Below the pieces are notes generated by a model, which had not been told where the DNA came from, did not search any database, and was given only the letters and a program-made list of their open reading frames with translations. From contig CM073895.1 of NCBI GenBank assembly GCA_037176705.1, forward strand, positions 3,949,051 to 4,013,050: 64,000 bases of DNA, given 5' to 3'. Position 1 is the stretch's first letter, and the number at the start of each line of letters is the position of its first letter. The stretch is from Molossus alvarezi. Lineage: Eukaryota > Chordata > Mammalia > Chiroptera > Molossidae. A program made the position numbers and the translations under genes. Positions 33,006-43,400 of the stretch are shown here, piece by piece.

Positions 33006-35329
33006 AAAACCTGGGATGTTTCCTCGTACAAAGCGAGCGCCCTAAGGAACGGATGGGGCGTCCTTCCTGCCCCAGAGCGCTGGCGGCCACGAGAACCCTC
33101 CGGAAGGAGCCGCACAGACCTCCCGCGAGTTTCCCAGGCTCCAGGACTGCACCTCCTCTGTAGGTGCTGCTCACCTGCCCAACTCCTGACCCAATGCCTC
33201 CCTCCCCTTCCAGTGGCACACTAGGCCAACAGCTGTCACCAAAGAACACTCGTCCTGGGCCACCCTTACAGGGGACACGGCATGGCCCCCGCTGTACCAG
33301 TAGGACACACTGGGAAGAAGGCACCCATTCTGAAAGAAACAGCCACGCAAAATCAAAACACGGAGCCGGACAGGTGGAAGCGGGCAGCAACATCTGCGTG
33401 GGCCGTGGAGGGGGAGGTGACACCTGAGACACAGGCCCGGGGGCGGGAGCCCAGGCAGCTGCATGGCTGTGACACCCAGACTCTGCCCTTCCTCTCGACC
33501 CTGCAGGACAGCTGCCACCTGGCCCGCCCTCCTCCACCTCCACTCCGACCTTGCTTCAGTTCCTCTCGGATATCACGCCCTCTTGCCCTCTTGACAGAGG
33601 GACAGACAGACACAGATACAGAGTCGCACACCCGGGGAATTCCTGCTTGTCCTTTAGGAGTCAACTCAAATGCCACCTCCTCGGGGTGAGCACCCACCCC
33701 CGGCCAGTGGCTCCCCATGCGGGTCCTGTCACAGGTGTCACCACACTGCTCAGTTACTGTTGTCCTGCAAGACTGAGCTCCGCGGGGTCAGGACTAGGTC
33801 CTCAGTGACAAGTTGTTCGTGATTACGTAAACACACTATGCCGCGGAGGGATTGAGAATGCTGCGGAAAAGGGCAGAGGGGCCTTCGGAGCTAGAAGGAC
33901 GACAGAGAAAACAGGAGGGTTCTATCTTTTCCAAGAGAGGGGTACAGTGCGCTGGAGGCACACAGAGAGACTGCACTAGCTTTTGTTGAGCCCTGCCATG
34001 AGCCAGGCTCTCACAAACACTTGCACGTGCGCTATGCCAACCGCGCTGGAAGACAAGTACCATCGTCATGGCCACCTCGCCGTGAGGACAGTGAGACTCA
34101 CAGGTCAAACGGCTGTTCCGAAACCATACAGCCAGCCGTGACTGACCCCAAAGCCACTATAACCACGCCTGTCCCGCTGTCCCACGGAGACCAGGAGAGG
34201 CGGAGGGACAAGAGGCCCCAGCGGGTGGAGTTCAAGAGCACTGGCCAGGTAACAGGCTGATCCTCACTCCCTCTCTGACTTCTGGAAAGTCCTCTGCCCT
34301 CCCTGCGTCTGCTTCCCACCTCTACAAAGAGGGGGCTGTGAAGCTGCCTTGGGGTCTCTGCTGCTGCCCTAGTCAGCAGATGTTAACCAGCACCAGCACC
34401 TGTTCTGTTCCAGTCCACTCGTGAAGAAGACCAACGCCCTGGCCTCAAGAATCCAAAGATCCAGTGGGAGAGAGACAAGGGGCGAGAGGGCAGCACAGAG
34501 ATGGTGGGTCCAATCGTGCCTCCTTTCTGGGGGGCTGAAAGCAAGGAGTGGGGGAAAGAGGAGGGAACCCAGGAGCTGAAGCAGTAAGCTGGGCAGAAGT
34601 CCTGGGGAAGGGAGGGGCAGGGGCCTTGAGGAGCTGTCCAGGCCCAGGGAAGCATCCTTCCCAAAAATGAGCAAGATCTTGAATACCTGAGACCCCCCCA
34701 AAGCTTTGGAGAACTCTTGGGGGCAATAAGTGGAAATCTAATTAAGCACTGCTTGGAATTCCCTCCTTCAAGAAATATCCTCTGAGTACCTACCACGTGG
34801 CAGGCAGGCCCTGGAGAGACCATGCTGACCACAGCAGACAAGTGCCCTGCCCTCAGGGCATGGATGTGGAGCGGGGAAGACAGGATACAAGTTAGCAGGG
34901 AGGCTCCAGGGTTGTGAGCCATAGAAACAACAGAAAGGGGTGACAGAAAAGGGCAGAGGGTGCAGGGAGCTGTGACAGAGACCTGTCCCTACAACCATCT
35001 CCAGGCCTCCTTCTCCCACGATGCAAGCGTGAGGCTGGACTTCCTGCACGAGACACTGCCACACAGAGAGGCGTGGGTCGGCCAACTCAGCGTCTGTGCA
35101 CACGTGGGGCCCTTGCGTCTGGAGGAGGAGCAGGCAGGCAGGCCAGCGGCGTTCAGGCCCCAGAGAGGGGCCAGGTGGTGAGCTCGGAGCCAGTCAGCAG
35201 GCTGGACAGCAGAGGGTGAAGGCCAGCTGCCCTTCCAGGGGCAGGGGACACCGGCAGTGGGGTGGCCTTCTGCAAGGGCCCGGGAGTCTGGAGATCTCCA
35301 TGGGAAGCGGTTCCCACAGGGGACAGACA

Positions 35330-35548
35330 CCCACACGGGGTGGGCACCCACGGGGGCTGGGCACCCACAGGGGATGGGCACCCACGGGGACTGGGCACCC
35401 ACACGGGATGGGCACCCACGGGGGATGGGCACCCACGGGGGGTGGGCACCCACACGGGATGGGCACCCACGGGGGCTGGGCACCCACACGGGATGGGCAC
35501 CCACGGGGGCTGGGCACCCACGGGGGGTGGGCACCCAGCCTGGGGCAG
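35330..35548. repeat. 18-bp minisatellite near the NPHP4 promoter
   Basis: GGATGGGCACCCACGGGG and variants (GGCTGGGCACCCACACGG, GGGTGGGCACCCACGGGG) repeat about 12 times. The unit is a multiple of three without stops, so several long frames cross it. It lies in NPHP4 intron 1, a few hundred bases from the CpG island. Confidence 0.93.
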
Positions 35549-35670
35549 GCACCCAGCAGTTGTCCCAGAAAGGGCTCCGGGGGCAGGAGGCCGCCGGGGA
35601 TGCCGAACTGGGGAAGACCAACGCCGGGGTCTCAGCAAAGCCCAGACTGTCGGCACCGCGCTCTCCTTAC

Positions 35671-35990
35671 GCTGAGGAGCTGCAGCGGGACTTAGGGTCA
35701 AGGGGCAGAGGGCGGAGGTCGAGCCCCAAGAAGCCCCTGAAGCCCACGGATCCCGCACCCTGGGCCCAACCAAGTGTCACGGCGGAGGGGTGACATGCAA
35801 CTGACGCGGGCACAGCCCTGCGCCCCGCCCGGCCGCCGCGCCCCGCAGGCACCGGGTCCCCCGGAGAGACGTACGGAGCAACCCCAACCCCAAGCCCGAG
35901 AACCCGGCCAGCTCAGCGGCCGCAGCGTCTCGAGCCCTCGTCCAGCCTCCCCCGCAGCGTCAGCCAACATGGTTCCGCCCGCCGCGGGCC
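35671..35990 (-). other. NPHP4: NPHP4 exon 1, probable 5' untranslated exon
   Basis: The coding start is in exon 2, so a leader exon should lie in the CpG island. On the minus strand a consensus-like donor CAGC/GTAAGG occurs with its last exon base at 35671. A second, weaker donor (CC/GTACGT) has its last exon base at 35875. The start is placed near 35990, just inside the X-box, but no TATA box or initiator fixes it. The stretch holds an ATG at 35970-35968 with an open frame of 90 codons and a G-quadruplex motif (minus strand, 35882-35905). Boundaries are inferred. Confidence 0.45.
35698..35970 (-). CDS. Possible upstream open frame in the NPHP4 leader (90 codons)
   Basis: An ATG at 35970-35968 in a reasonable context (A at -3) opens a 90-codon frame inside the CpG island, ending at 35698. 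The product starts MLADAAGEAGRGLETLRPL and looks like no protein I recognise; the composition is what GC-rich leader DNA gives by chance. If the long form of exon 1 is used, this would be an upstream open frame that could reduce NPHP4 translation. It may equally lie outside the transcript or be untranslated. Confidence 0.2.
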   Translation of the reverse strand: MLADAAGEAGRGLETLRPLSWPGSRAWGWGCSVRLSGGPGACGARRPGGAQGCARVSCMSPLRRDTWLGPGCGIRGLQGLLGARPPPSAP

Positions 35991-35992
35991 GC

Positions 35993-36006
35993 GTTACCTA
36001 GGAGAC
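35993..36006. promoter_or_regulatory. X-box, candidate RFX site
   Basis: GTTACCTAGGAGAC fits every position of the relaxed ciliary X-box consensus RYYNYYWWRRNRAC and has a perfect left half GTTACC. RFX factors bind such sites to switch on ciliary genes, and the nematode nphp-4 gene is known to be under this control. The position at the NPHP4 start region fits a direct role. Binding is inferred from sequence only. Confidence 0.7.
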
Positions 36007-36280
36007 CGGCCCTCCGCGCCCGCGCCCACCCTGGAGCGGTGAGGACCACGCTCTCGAGGAAGGGACCCTCGGCCGACCCAGAGCCCCCGCGGCCCCCGGT
36101 GCCCACCGGAGCCGCAGGCCTCGCGGCCCGAGGACCGGCCAAAGGACGCCCCGGCCGCTGCCACCGCGGGAGGAGCCTCGCCAGACGGCGCGCCGCGCGC
36201 TCGGGCCGAAAACCCGCCCCGCGTCACTGTCGTCGGCCACTCAGAGCCCAAGTCGAGCAGCTCCGCTCTGCCAGCACCAG

Positions 36281-36358
36281 CCAATCGTCGCGGCGGCGGG
36301 CCCGTCCTAATTTGCATTCCTGGCGATTCCTCAGCCAATGGGAATATGACTGACGTGA
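36281..36358 (+). promoter_or_regulatory. CCAAT, octamer and CRE-like cluster
   Basis: Within 78 bp there are two CCAAT boxes (36281-36285 and 36335-36339), an octamer ATTTGCAT (36310-36317) and TGACGTGA (36351-36358), about 54 bp between the CCAAT boxes. This is a typical NF-Y, POU and CREB/ATF promoter grouping, lying about 60-250 bp before the KCNAB2 donor. It probably defines the KCNAB2-side core promoter. Confidence 0.65.
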
Positions 36359-36389
36359 ATCCCAGCCAGTGATAAGCTGTCAGGGGCGT

Positions 36390-36531
36390 GGTCCCGGGTG
36401 TCCCACGAGGTGAAGATGCTGCGGGCGGAACCTGGTGAAGAGAGCGGGATTCGGGGGCGCTGAAGTCGCAAGGGCAGGGCGGGAAGGAAGATCTGGAGCG
36501 GGGCACAGGATCCGGAGCTGGAGCCCCCCAG
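36390..36531 (+). other. KCNAB2: KCNAB2 exon 1, probable 5' untranslated exon
   Basis: Downstream of the CCAAT/CRE cluster a purine-rich leader ends with CCCCCAG/GTGAGT, an excellent donor (last exon base 36531). The divergent partner of NPHP4 in mammals is KCNAB2, the cytoplasmic Kv-beta-2 subunit of Kv1 potassium channels, which has an aldo-keto reductase fold. None of its coding sequence (the YRNLGKSGLRVSCLGLGTW region, for example) is found in the next 27 kb, so this would be an untranslated first exon before a long intron. The identity rests on gene order, and the start coordinate is a guess. Confidence 0.6.
36416..36463 (+). CDS. Short upstream open frame in KCNAB2 exon 1
   Basis: ATG at 36416 opens 15 codons followed by TGA at 36461-36463, wholly inside the proposed KCNAB2 leader exon. 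The context is AAG-ATG-C, with A at -3. It may act as a translation-damping upstream frame if the transcript starts before it. The peptide has no recognisable feature. Confidence 0.25.
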   Translation: MLRAEPGEESGIRGR

Positions 36532-36654
36532 GTGAGTGCAGGGGGAGACCCCGGCGGGTCGTGCTGTCTGTCCACGGCCGTGCACTGGGAGAGCGGCGGC
36601 GGGTACCCGCGAGGCCCGCGGTGATTCTCCATCGCCTCTTCCCCTGCGCGTCCC

Positions 36655-37450
36655 CGCGCCCGCCCCCATCCTCACCTCTTCTCCAGCCGGCTGGCTCACC
36701 TCCTTCTCCATCGTCTCTCTTCCCCACCATCTCCCTTCCCCCATCCGATCCTCCCTTGCCTGCCCTATGTGCCATCCCGCCTGACCTTTCAGCCCCCGTC
36801 CCCGACCCCTGCTCCTAACTTCATCCCTCCCCTCGTCCCCGTGCCCCTCTGCCCTATCTCAGTCCCCTCCGCCTCCTGGAGCCTTCCCACCCCCGCAGCC
36901 CGGTCCCCATCCCACCTCCCGGCCTCTGCGCAGCCCCATCGGAACGCTCCTGGTGCCAGTCCTCCCCATTCCTCCAACCTTTTTGCTCCTGAAGGCTCAC
37001 CCTGCCTTTCGCTCCTGGCCCCTACCCCATCCTCCAGCCCATTCTGCTCCCAGTCGCTCCCACGGACGCTCTCTCCACCTGGCCCCACTCTCCTGGACCT
37101 TAGTACTTTTTTTCCTGCACCCCCCCCCCACTCCCTGTGCCCCTAGGGCGTCTTCAGGTTCTGTCCTCTCCCCACCACCCTACCTGCTGCCGCTCCGAGA
37201 GGATGCAGAGACCCAGCGAGGCACTGCTGCTGGGTACCTGCCCACCTTTCCACCCTCCCACTCAGGCGCACCCCAGCTCTGCTCCTGGCATTTGTCCTGG
37301 AGGCTCCTGTGGGGGCTACACTTTGCCTAGAGCATCCTGGGGGGAGGGGGGTCCTAGGTGGCAAGTCCCGTGGCACCTTTTCCTGCCTTCCTCTCTGGCC
37401 ACCATCTCCCTCCCCACCCCCACTTTCCTGCTCAGCCTCACTTTGTGATT
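36655..37450 (+). repeat. Polypyrimidine-rich tract after KCNAB2 exon 1
   Basis: The plus strand is strongly biased to C and T for almost 800 bp, with runs such as CTCCCTTCCCC and nine C in a row near 37119. It is not a clean tandem repeat. Such tracts can form triplex or C-rich structures and often follow CpG-island starts. Confidence 0.6.
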
Positions 37451-38814
37451 CAGCATTTTTGGGGTTGGTAACTTTTTTTGCTTCCTGGCGTGATGGGGAC
37501 CAGGCTGAAGGCAGGGGTGCTTGATCCTGCAGTCGGCAGGGCCACCTTAGGAAACAGACCTGTTCTGCCTGGGTTGGAGAGCAGGGGCCTGCTGGTGGGG
37601 GCGGCTCCCCCTCCCTTTCATGAGTCGCCCTGTGTTGAACCACATCCAGGGGAGATGACATAAGTAATAGCTCTTGGGGAAACGGGCTGTTAGCATTTAT
37701 GGAAATTAGCATACACCATGTTCAGGCCACAGCTGTCTCGCTGGCGTTTCAGGATTTCTTCTTTCTCTGCAACTCCTCCTCCCCCTCAAAAATCACAGGC
37801 CCCCTTCCAGTGCCAAGAGCCGGCTCTGCCAGGGAAGCCGCATTGAGGCCCCATGTTGCCAGGTCTGGGGACCTGCGTGTGGAGTGTCCCAGCTGGGCAG
37901 ACTGGTCCACCTGCAGATCCCAGGCTCATGGCTCCCCAGGTCATATCCACAGAGACTGTGGACTCTCTCCAAGTGCACACCCGCCTCAGTGGCATGACAT
38001 CCCTGCTTCAGAAGCAGTCTCCTGGAGGCTTCCTGGAGGAAACCAAGGCCCAGGTCCTGGGCCTCTGCTCTGCCAGTCGCAGACACTGGGCACTGCTCGG
38101 CGCTGAGGACTGAGGTGCACCTGGGGGAGGGTTGAGGCACGAAAAGTGTGGAACCTGGTCTCCTGCTCAAAGCCTTTCTGCGTGTGGATGTGGAACCTGG
38201 ATGGGAAGAAGTTGGCACTGGGGGGATGCCAAGATGGAACACCGGTTCTTGCCTGGTGACTAGCACAGCTGGGGGCTCGGGGGGTCAGAGGGGTGGTGAG
38301 TGCTGGGCCAGGCAGCTCCAGAGGCTTCATACCCTGGGGCTTTCTCTCCTTTTTCAAGGATCTTCTAAACCCCAAATGATTCAGGAGGAAGTGAGAGGCA
38401 CCGGTCTTGATTTGGCAGTTTCCGGGAGGGGCAGGGAGGGAGGGGCCTCCTCTAGGTTTGCCTGTTTGTTGATGCTGGGCCCGGTGGCAACGGGGCAGCA
38501 GTTGGGTGGTGAAGGAGCCCCAGGGAGCGGGTTTGTTTGTGGGGACTCTGACAGGAAGCAGCGTGTCTTTAGTCCTTGACTAAATTCTCAGTGACCTTCA
38601 CGTCACCAAAAGTCCCAGAGTCAGAGCAGTTTTCTGGGATCCCTGAATAATGGGGCAGAACAGGGTCAGCTGCAGGCATATTCAAGGACCATCTCTGAGG
38701 GTCCTAGGGCCAGGGACCCCACACCTCCCTCCATCCTTCCCATCTATGCTTCCTTCATAGAGCCGCAAGGGTCTTGGCCACCCGCCCCCTCAGAGGAGTC
38801 AGCAGGAGCCCAGA

Positions 38815-38880
38815 GGCAGTGACTTTTTCAAGGTCACTCAGAGGCAGGGGCAGAGCAGGGTTAGACCCCTCCCTTCCTAC
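38815..38880 (-). mobile_element. MIR fragment
   Basis: GGCAGTGACTTTTTCAAGG, TCACTCAGAGGCAG and GCAGGGTTAGA match the reverse complement of the MIR core. It is short and old. Confidence 0.5.
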
Positions 38881-39149
38881 CCGCTGGAGCCCAGTGGAGG
38901 AAACCAGCACCCTGGGGTGTGTCAGAGTGACTGGGGTCATGGGGAGAGGGAGGTGCTCTCAACCACAGAGAGGTCTGGTGCTGCCATCCTGCCTGGCCTG
39001 GCAGGCCCCCAGAGCGAGGTGCTGAGGTTCCGAGGTGTCACAGGGAAGTCAGGGCCGGCCACTGTGCGGGATGAAGGGGAGAGGGACTGTACCCGGGTTG
39101 GAAGTGCACTTCCCACCTCGCTTCACAGTGGCTCTTATAAATGACCCTG

Positions 39150-39205
39150 CCAATCATCCTGATTAGCCAGGATGGGGAAACTGAGGCACGGGGCAGGGGT
39201 GAGAC
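39150..39205 (-). mobile_element. MIR fragment
   Basis: AGGATGGGGAAACTGAGGCACGG is typical of the reverse complement of the MIR core. Only about 55 bp is recognisable. Confidence 0.5.
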
Positions 39206-40369
39206 TGACCCGGCTCTTGAGGAAGCCCTCATTCTGTTCCTGCTATACCCAGACTCAGATAGACACCCCCTCCTCGTAAATCCTTAGCCCCCCCATGGAT
39301 GTCAGGCTTAATCCCAGTTCCCAGGGAGGGGGAAACCCATCTTTCTCATGGATGGGAACCCCAGCGTGCTGAGCCCCCCACTCCCTGTGTACTCCTGTTT
39401 CTTTGGGGTGACGCTGAGGAGGTGTGGTCCTTAGCTCAGCCAGTTCAGGGGAGAAAACGGGAGCAGGGGCTCCCTGAGAGAGAGCACACCTGGGCCAGGT
39501 GGGAATGTCACCCGCCTGATCATCCCCTCACCGGGGGCAGCTCAGAGCTTCCCGTCGATCCCGGCCTTGGCGGGTACCAGTCTCACGGCGGGTGTGCACA
39601 GGGCTGCATCTCCTCCCCCTTTGCCACATCCGATGGGCATGGGGCTCAGAGGCCTGCCTTCCTCTCCCTGCATACCATGGGGTGAGCTCTGGCCCAGCAC
39701 CCCCCAGCCTGAGGGCCCTGCACCACACACCCAGCTTTCAACTCCTAGCCCTGTGGGACGGGGTCTCAGGAGGCCACGCCCTGCCCTGCCCAATGGCGAG
39801 GTTAACCCCAGAGTCAGGGCACGGTGTGTGCACTTGTGTGTGTCCTTCACCCCAGGCTGAGCGCCCTCCCCAGTACCTGCCTGCGCTGAGCTTGTCTCCG
39901 TGCAGCCCTCGGGCTCTTGCAGAGCTGACCATCAGTGCCACACAGGGGACAGATGAAACGGGGCTGAGAAAAGGGCAAAAGCCGAGCGGAGGTGGCCCCT
40001 GACCCGGCTTCCTGTCCGCTGCAGACGCTGTTGGGGCATTTGCTCCACCGTGATCTCGACCGGGCTGCTGAGCAGTCGGGGTCCATCATCCAACGCAAGA
40101 CGGAAAGCCAGGCATGTGTCTGTCCTTCTCGGAGCTGCGCCAGGTTCAGAGACAGCAGCAGACCGATCGTGACTGGGCCGCTTTTCCCGATAAGCAGGTG
40201 GCATCTGGGGTCCCATAGACACCGGATCTTGTTCACAGGGCCCTCTGTCACCATCTTGACCCATGCATGGCCCCTGGTGGGGAGTTCGCTCGGTGGGGGT
40301 CTTGTTCTCCCCCCTCAGCCATTTGGCTCCGTTCTTAGTCCCTCTTTCTGGATTAGTGAGATGAGATGA

Positions 40370-40425
40370 CCCGAAGCGTAGGGACAGTCCCTGGCACATA
40401 GACACTGAGTAAATGTTACCTAGTC
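40370..40425 (+). mobile_element. MIR 3' fragment
   Basis: ACAGTCCCTGGCACATAGAC and ACTGAGTAAATGTT match the 3' end of the MIR consensus. Confidence 0.6.
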
Positions 40426-43400
40426 TGTGACCTCTAGTGACAGACTGAGCCCAAACTGTTGCCCTGCCTGGTGGCTCCCAGGACAGCTTGAACAGAGTAA
40501 CGCGGGTCCCCTTTCGAGTCACGTCATGATCCCACTCAGAAGGGGAAGGGCCTGGGGGAGCCCCGTGGCTGACTGCTTTCCCATTGGTCTGTAGAGTGAA
40601 GGGGCAGGCCCTGCCCTGTCCTCGCTGACCTCAGGCCTCCTGGAGGACAGGCAGCCTGCAGAGCACACCTGCACAGGCCCCGCCCGGCTGCAGAGCCCCG
40701 CCCTGGGCACGCCCACCCATTCCACCACCGAGTTCCTGTTCTGTCTCTCGGACCTCAGAGCAGACTCCTACCCTGATGCCCAGGGTGGAGGAGGTCGGAT
40801 TCTACTGGGGGGCCTTGCCATCCTGAGCGCCCCATGGTGGCAGGGCCTGTCTGGGAACAGTGCCCTTCCCAAGAGAGGAGTCAGAAATCATCAAAATCCG
40901 CGGAGGGTACTGATGAAGCCACACATTAAGGATAAGTTCGGGCTGAAGCACTGTTAGAGCCTGTAGATAGGGTGATGGGGGGAGGCCTTTGTGGCCACAA
41001 CAGCAGGCCCCGCCCACCTCCACGTCTGGGACCCCCAGCCAGAAGGAGGGTGCGGTCATCACAGCCACAAGGAAGAGAAGCCCCTCTGGGGGAGGGGAGA
41101 TGGGTGTGATGTTTAACTGAGACCTGGAGAGAAGGCAGGGTCCAGCTCCCAGAGCTGGGAGACCGTCTGGGGGAGGGCCCGGCTCCGCAGGACCCAGGAG
41201 GGAGGACCCAGCAGGTTGGACAGTGGCTGAGGCCCGGGGGAGCACAGCAGGACCTGATTATGGCAGTCACTGAGGGTGGTCAGGAACGGGGGTCTGGGAA
41301 GCCAGATGTCAAACCTCTGGGGGCTTTGGAGCAAGGCAGTGACGCGTCGGGGCCGGGACAGAGAAAGTGGAATATGTCCGCGGCGAGAGGCAAGGACTGG
41401 CATGCGACACAGAAGACCTGGTGTGCGTCCTGAGAGCAGGGACCGTTGTCCGTTTCACGTGCTGCTGTCTCAGGTGGAGTGGGACCCACGGAAAATGTCT
41501 TGAGCGGAGAATGGAACGGGGGCAACCAGGCAAATTCTCTGTAGAGCTGGGCAGCGACGGGATGTGGGTGCTGAGAGGAGAGTCCAGGACCCCGGGCTCT
41601 GGCTGGGCATGTGCAGGCTGCTGCCGGGGCTCGGCCTCCCTCAAGGGTCTGAGGTTTGTGCCCGCAGGCATCGAGAGAGTTGGCCTGGGGTTCACATGCG
41701 AGGTGATTGCCAGCCGCCCACTGGTGACAATCCTGACAGTGGCCAAGTTCACTGGGCAGTAGGGCAAGCGGGAAGGGTACAGAAGACAGGCAGAGTGGCC
41801 GTGAGCGCAGGACTTGACCGGGGAGGTGAAGGTCAAAGCAGGCAGGAGAAAGCCTGCCTTACCCCAGAGCCAGGAGGAGAGGGCGCAGGATGGGGCCGGC
41901 GCCCACGTACCAGGTGGCCCTGCAGGAGGAGGCGGTCTCTGCTGAGAGGGAGCGGAGGCCGGTGCCCAGGCATGGGCGGCATGGCGGCGGAGGCCCCTCT
42001 CAGTAACTGGAGGACTTGCCACCTCCCCTTCCGGTGACAGGAGCACCTGCCTCACCCTCCCGGTAACAGGCACACCTGTCATCTTGGCCATCCTCACTGT
42101 CCCTGGGCACGTAGCTGCCACTGTCTCTGTTCTACTGGTGCAGAAACAGCTCTGGCAGGTGAGGTCTCAGGGAGCATAGGAGCAGGAGGAGGGACCTGAG
42201 CCCGGCTGTGCGCCCCCCAAGGCCCCTCTCCGAACCTCTGCCCTCTGCTGTCTGCGGCTCCCGAGAAAGCGGACAGGGAGGAAGAAAGGAACCTGAGAGG
42301 CTGGCGGTGTGCTGAACGGGCCAGCGGGTTGGGGAGAAAGTCGCTTTTCTGATGAACTGCATCCATCTGTCTGTCCTGTAGACGTCTTTTCCACGGTGCA
42401 TAACTGTTTCCTGCCTAATGGGGCCTTTCTGGGGGCACCTGCGAAGTGTGGGGCCAGGACTCATCCTTCCAGCGTCAGGGATGGCTTGGCAGATGGCGTG
42501 ACCGCAGAGTGTGGGAGCGGGCACCCGTCGGGGCCACCGGGGGTGGTGCCTGAAAACAGCCCCGCGGGTCCTGGTGCAGCTTCACCACCTCCTTCCTTCA
42601 CCAGCCACTGGGCGGGGGGTTCCGAGGCCACACTTTGAGAAACACTTCCCAGCTTCCTTTCCTTCTTAACGTGGCACATGAGGAAGCACGCGCCGGTGGT
42701 GACCGCCCTGAGGAGGAGGGCTCCGCTGGCACCCTTCAGTCCTCGGGCACTCGGAAGCCTGCGTCCGCCCGGAATGACCGGCTACGCTCCTGTCAGCTGT
42801 GCAGCTCAGGCCCACTCTTCTCCTGGTGTGCGTGGGGACATGCTGTCCCCCCAGAACGAGGTGTGGTGGGGTGCTGACCCTCCGAGCCTTGTCCTCCGGG
42901 GGAGGAAGCAGAGCTCCGGGCCCCGCGGCATCTCCCTCCCCCTCGCGGCTTCTCCCCTCCCCTGCGCTCGGGTCCCCAGGAGGTATTGCCTTTCCCTGTC
43001 AATGAGGAGGAGGTATTTTTAGTCACCCAGGCCAGGACGTGTTCAGGTGTCAGGGACAGGAGGCCTGAAGCCATCTGCAAGGGACACACAATGCCCAAAA
43101 TAGGAATTCGAGTCCTAAGGAACAATTGCCACCTCTCCACAGGGACACAGGCCTGCTTTGATCCCAGGGAGCAGCAGATGCCCCCCGTTTACACTCCCCT
43201 GTTGAAAAAGGACGGCGGGTACCAGGGACACCCGCTGCCCTGGCCGGGCTCACAGAGGCACCTGGGAGCTGCCTCCCGGCGACTTTCTCTTCTTCCGAAG
43301 TGACGGGTTGGGGAAGGCCACCAGGGCCGCTCCTGTGGCCTGTGGACCCACTGTCCTAACAAGAGGACCTGTGTGGATGGGACTCGTCAGCGGTCCTGGG

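Larger units (their letters stand above)
29481..35670 (-). other. NPHP4: NPHP4 intron 1
   Basis: This holds two abutting L1 3' ends (30045-31180), a MaLR-like relic (32220-32575), a head-only SINE (32899-33005) and an 18-bp minisatellite (35330-35548) about 450 bp from the promoter. MIR-like traces near 34240-34400 are too weak to call. No further exon is seen. Confidence 0.7.
1..35990 (-). other. NPHP4: NPHP4 gene, 5' third (exons 1-10, partial)
   Basis: Nine coding exons on the minus strand join without a frame break into 1311 nt, the first 437 codons of nephrocystin-4 (about 1426 residues in human, so about 31 percent is here). All introns begin GT and end AG. The exon order and sequence match my knowledge of human NPHP4 throughout. 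The protein is known from the transition zone of the primary cilium and from cell junctions, where it works with NPHP1 and RPGRIP1L; loss causes nephronophthisis type 4 and Senior-Loken syndrome in people. It is a scaffold and no catalytic residues are expected. The remaining exons (11 onward) lie beyond position 1. The divergent neighbour across the CpG island is KCNAB2, as in human. The upstream limit is approximate because the transcription start is not directly visible. Confidence 0.95.
35780..36540. promoter_or_regulatory. CpG-island bidirectional promoter of NPHP4 and KCNAB2
   Basis: This stretch is very rich in CpG and in GC boxes and lacks TATA boxes. NPHP4 runs leftward from it and a plus-strand exon with a strong donor runs rightward, the arrangement known for human NPHP4 and KCNAB2, which lie only a few hundred bases apart. 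Elements seen: X-box at 35993-36006, CCAAT at 36281-36285 and 36335-36339, octamer ATTTGCAT at 36310-36317, CRE-like TGACGTGA at 36351-36358, and a GGGGCGTGG-type Sp/KLF box at 36383-36391. The CCAAT, octamer and CRE-like group is crowded on the KCNAB2 side, and the X-box is on the NPHP4 side. Confidence 0.85.

Noticed and set aside
36435..36818. A 127-codon frame starting inside KCNAB2 exon 1
   Set aside because: It begins at a non-ATG codon, reads through the strong donor at 36532 into a pyrimidine-rich tract and has no family resemblance.
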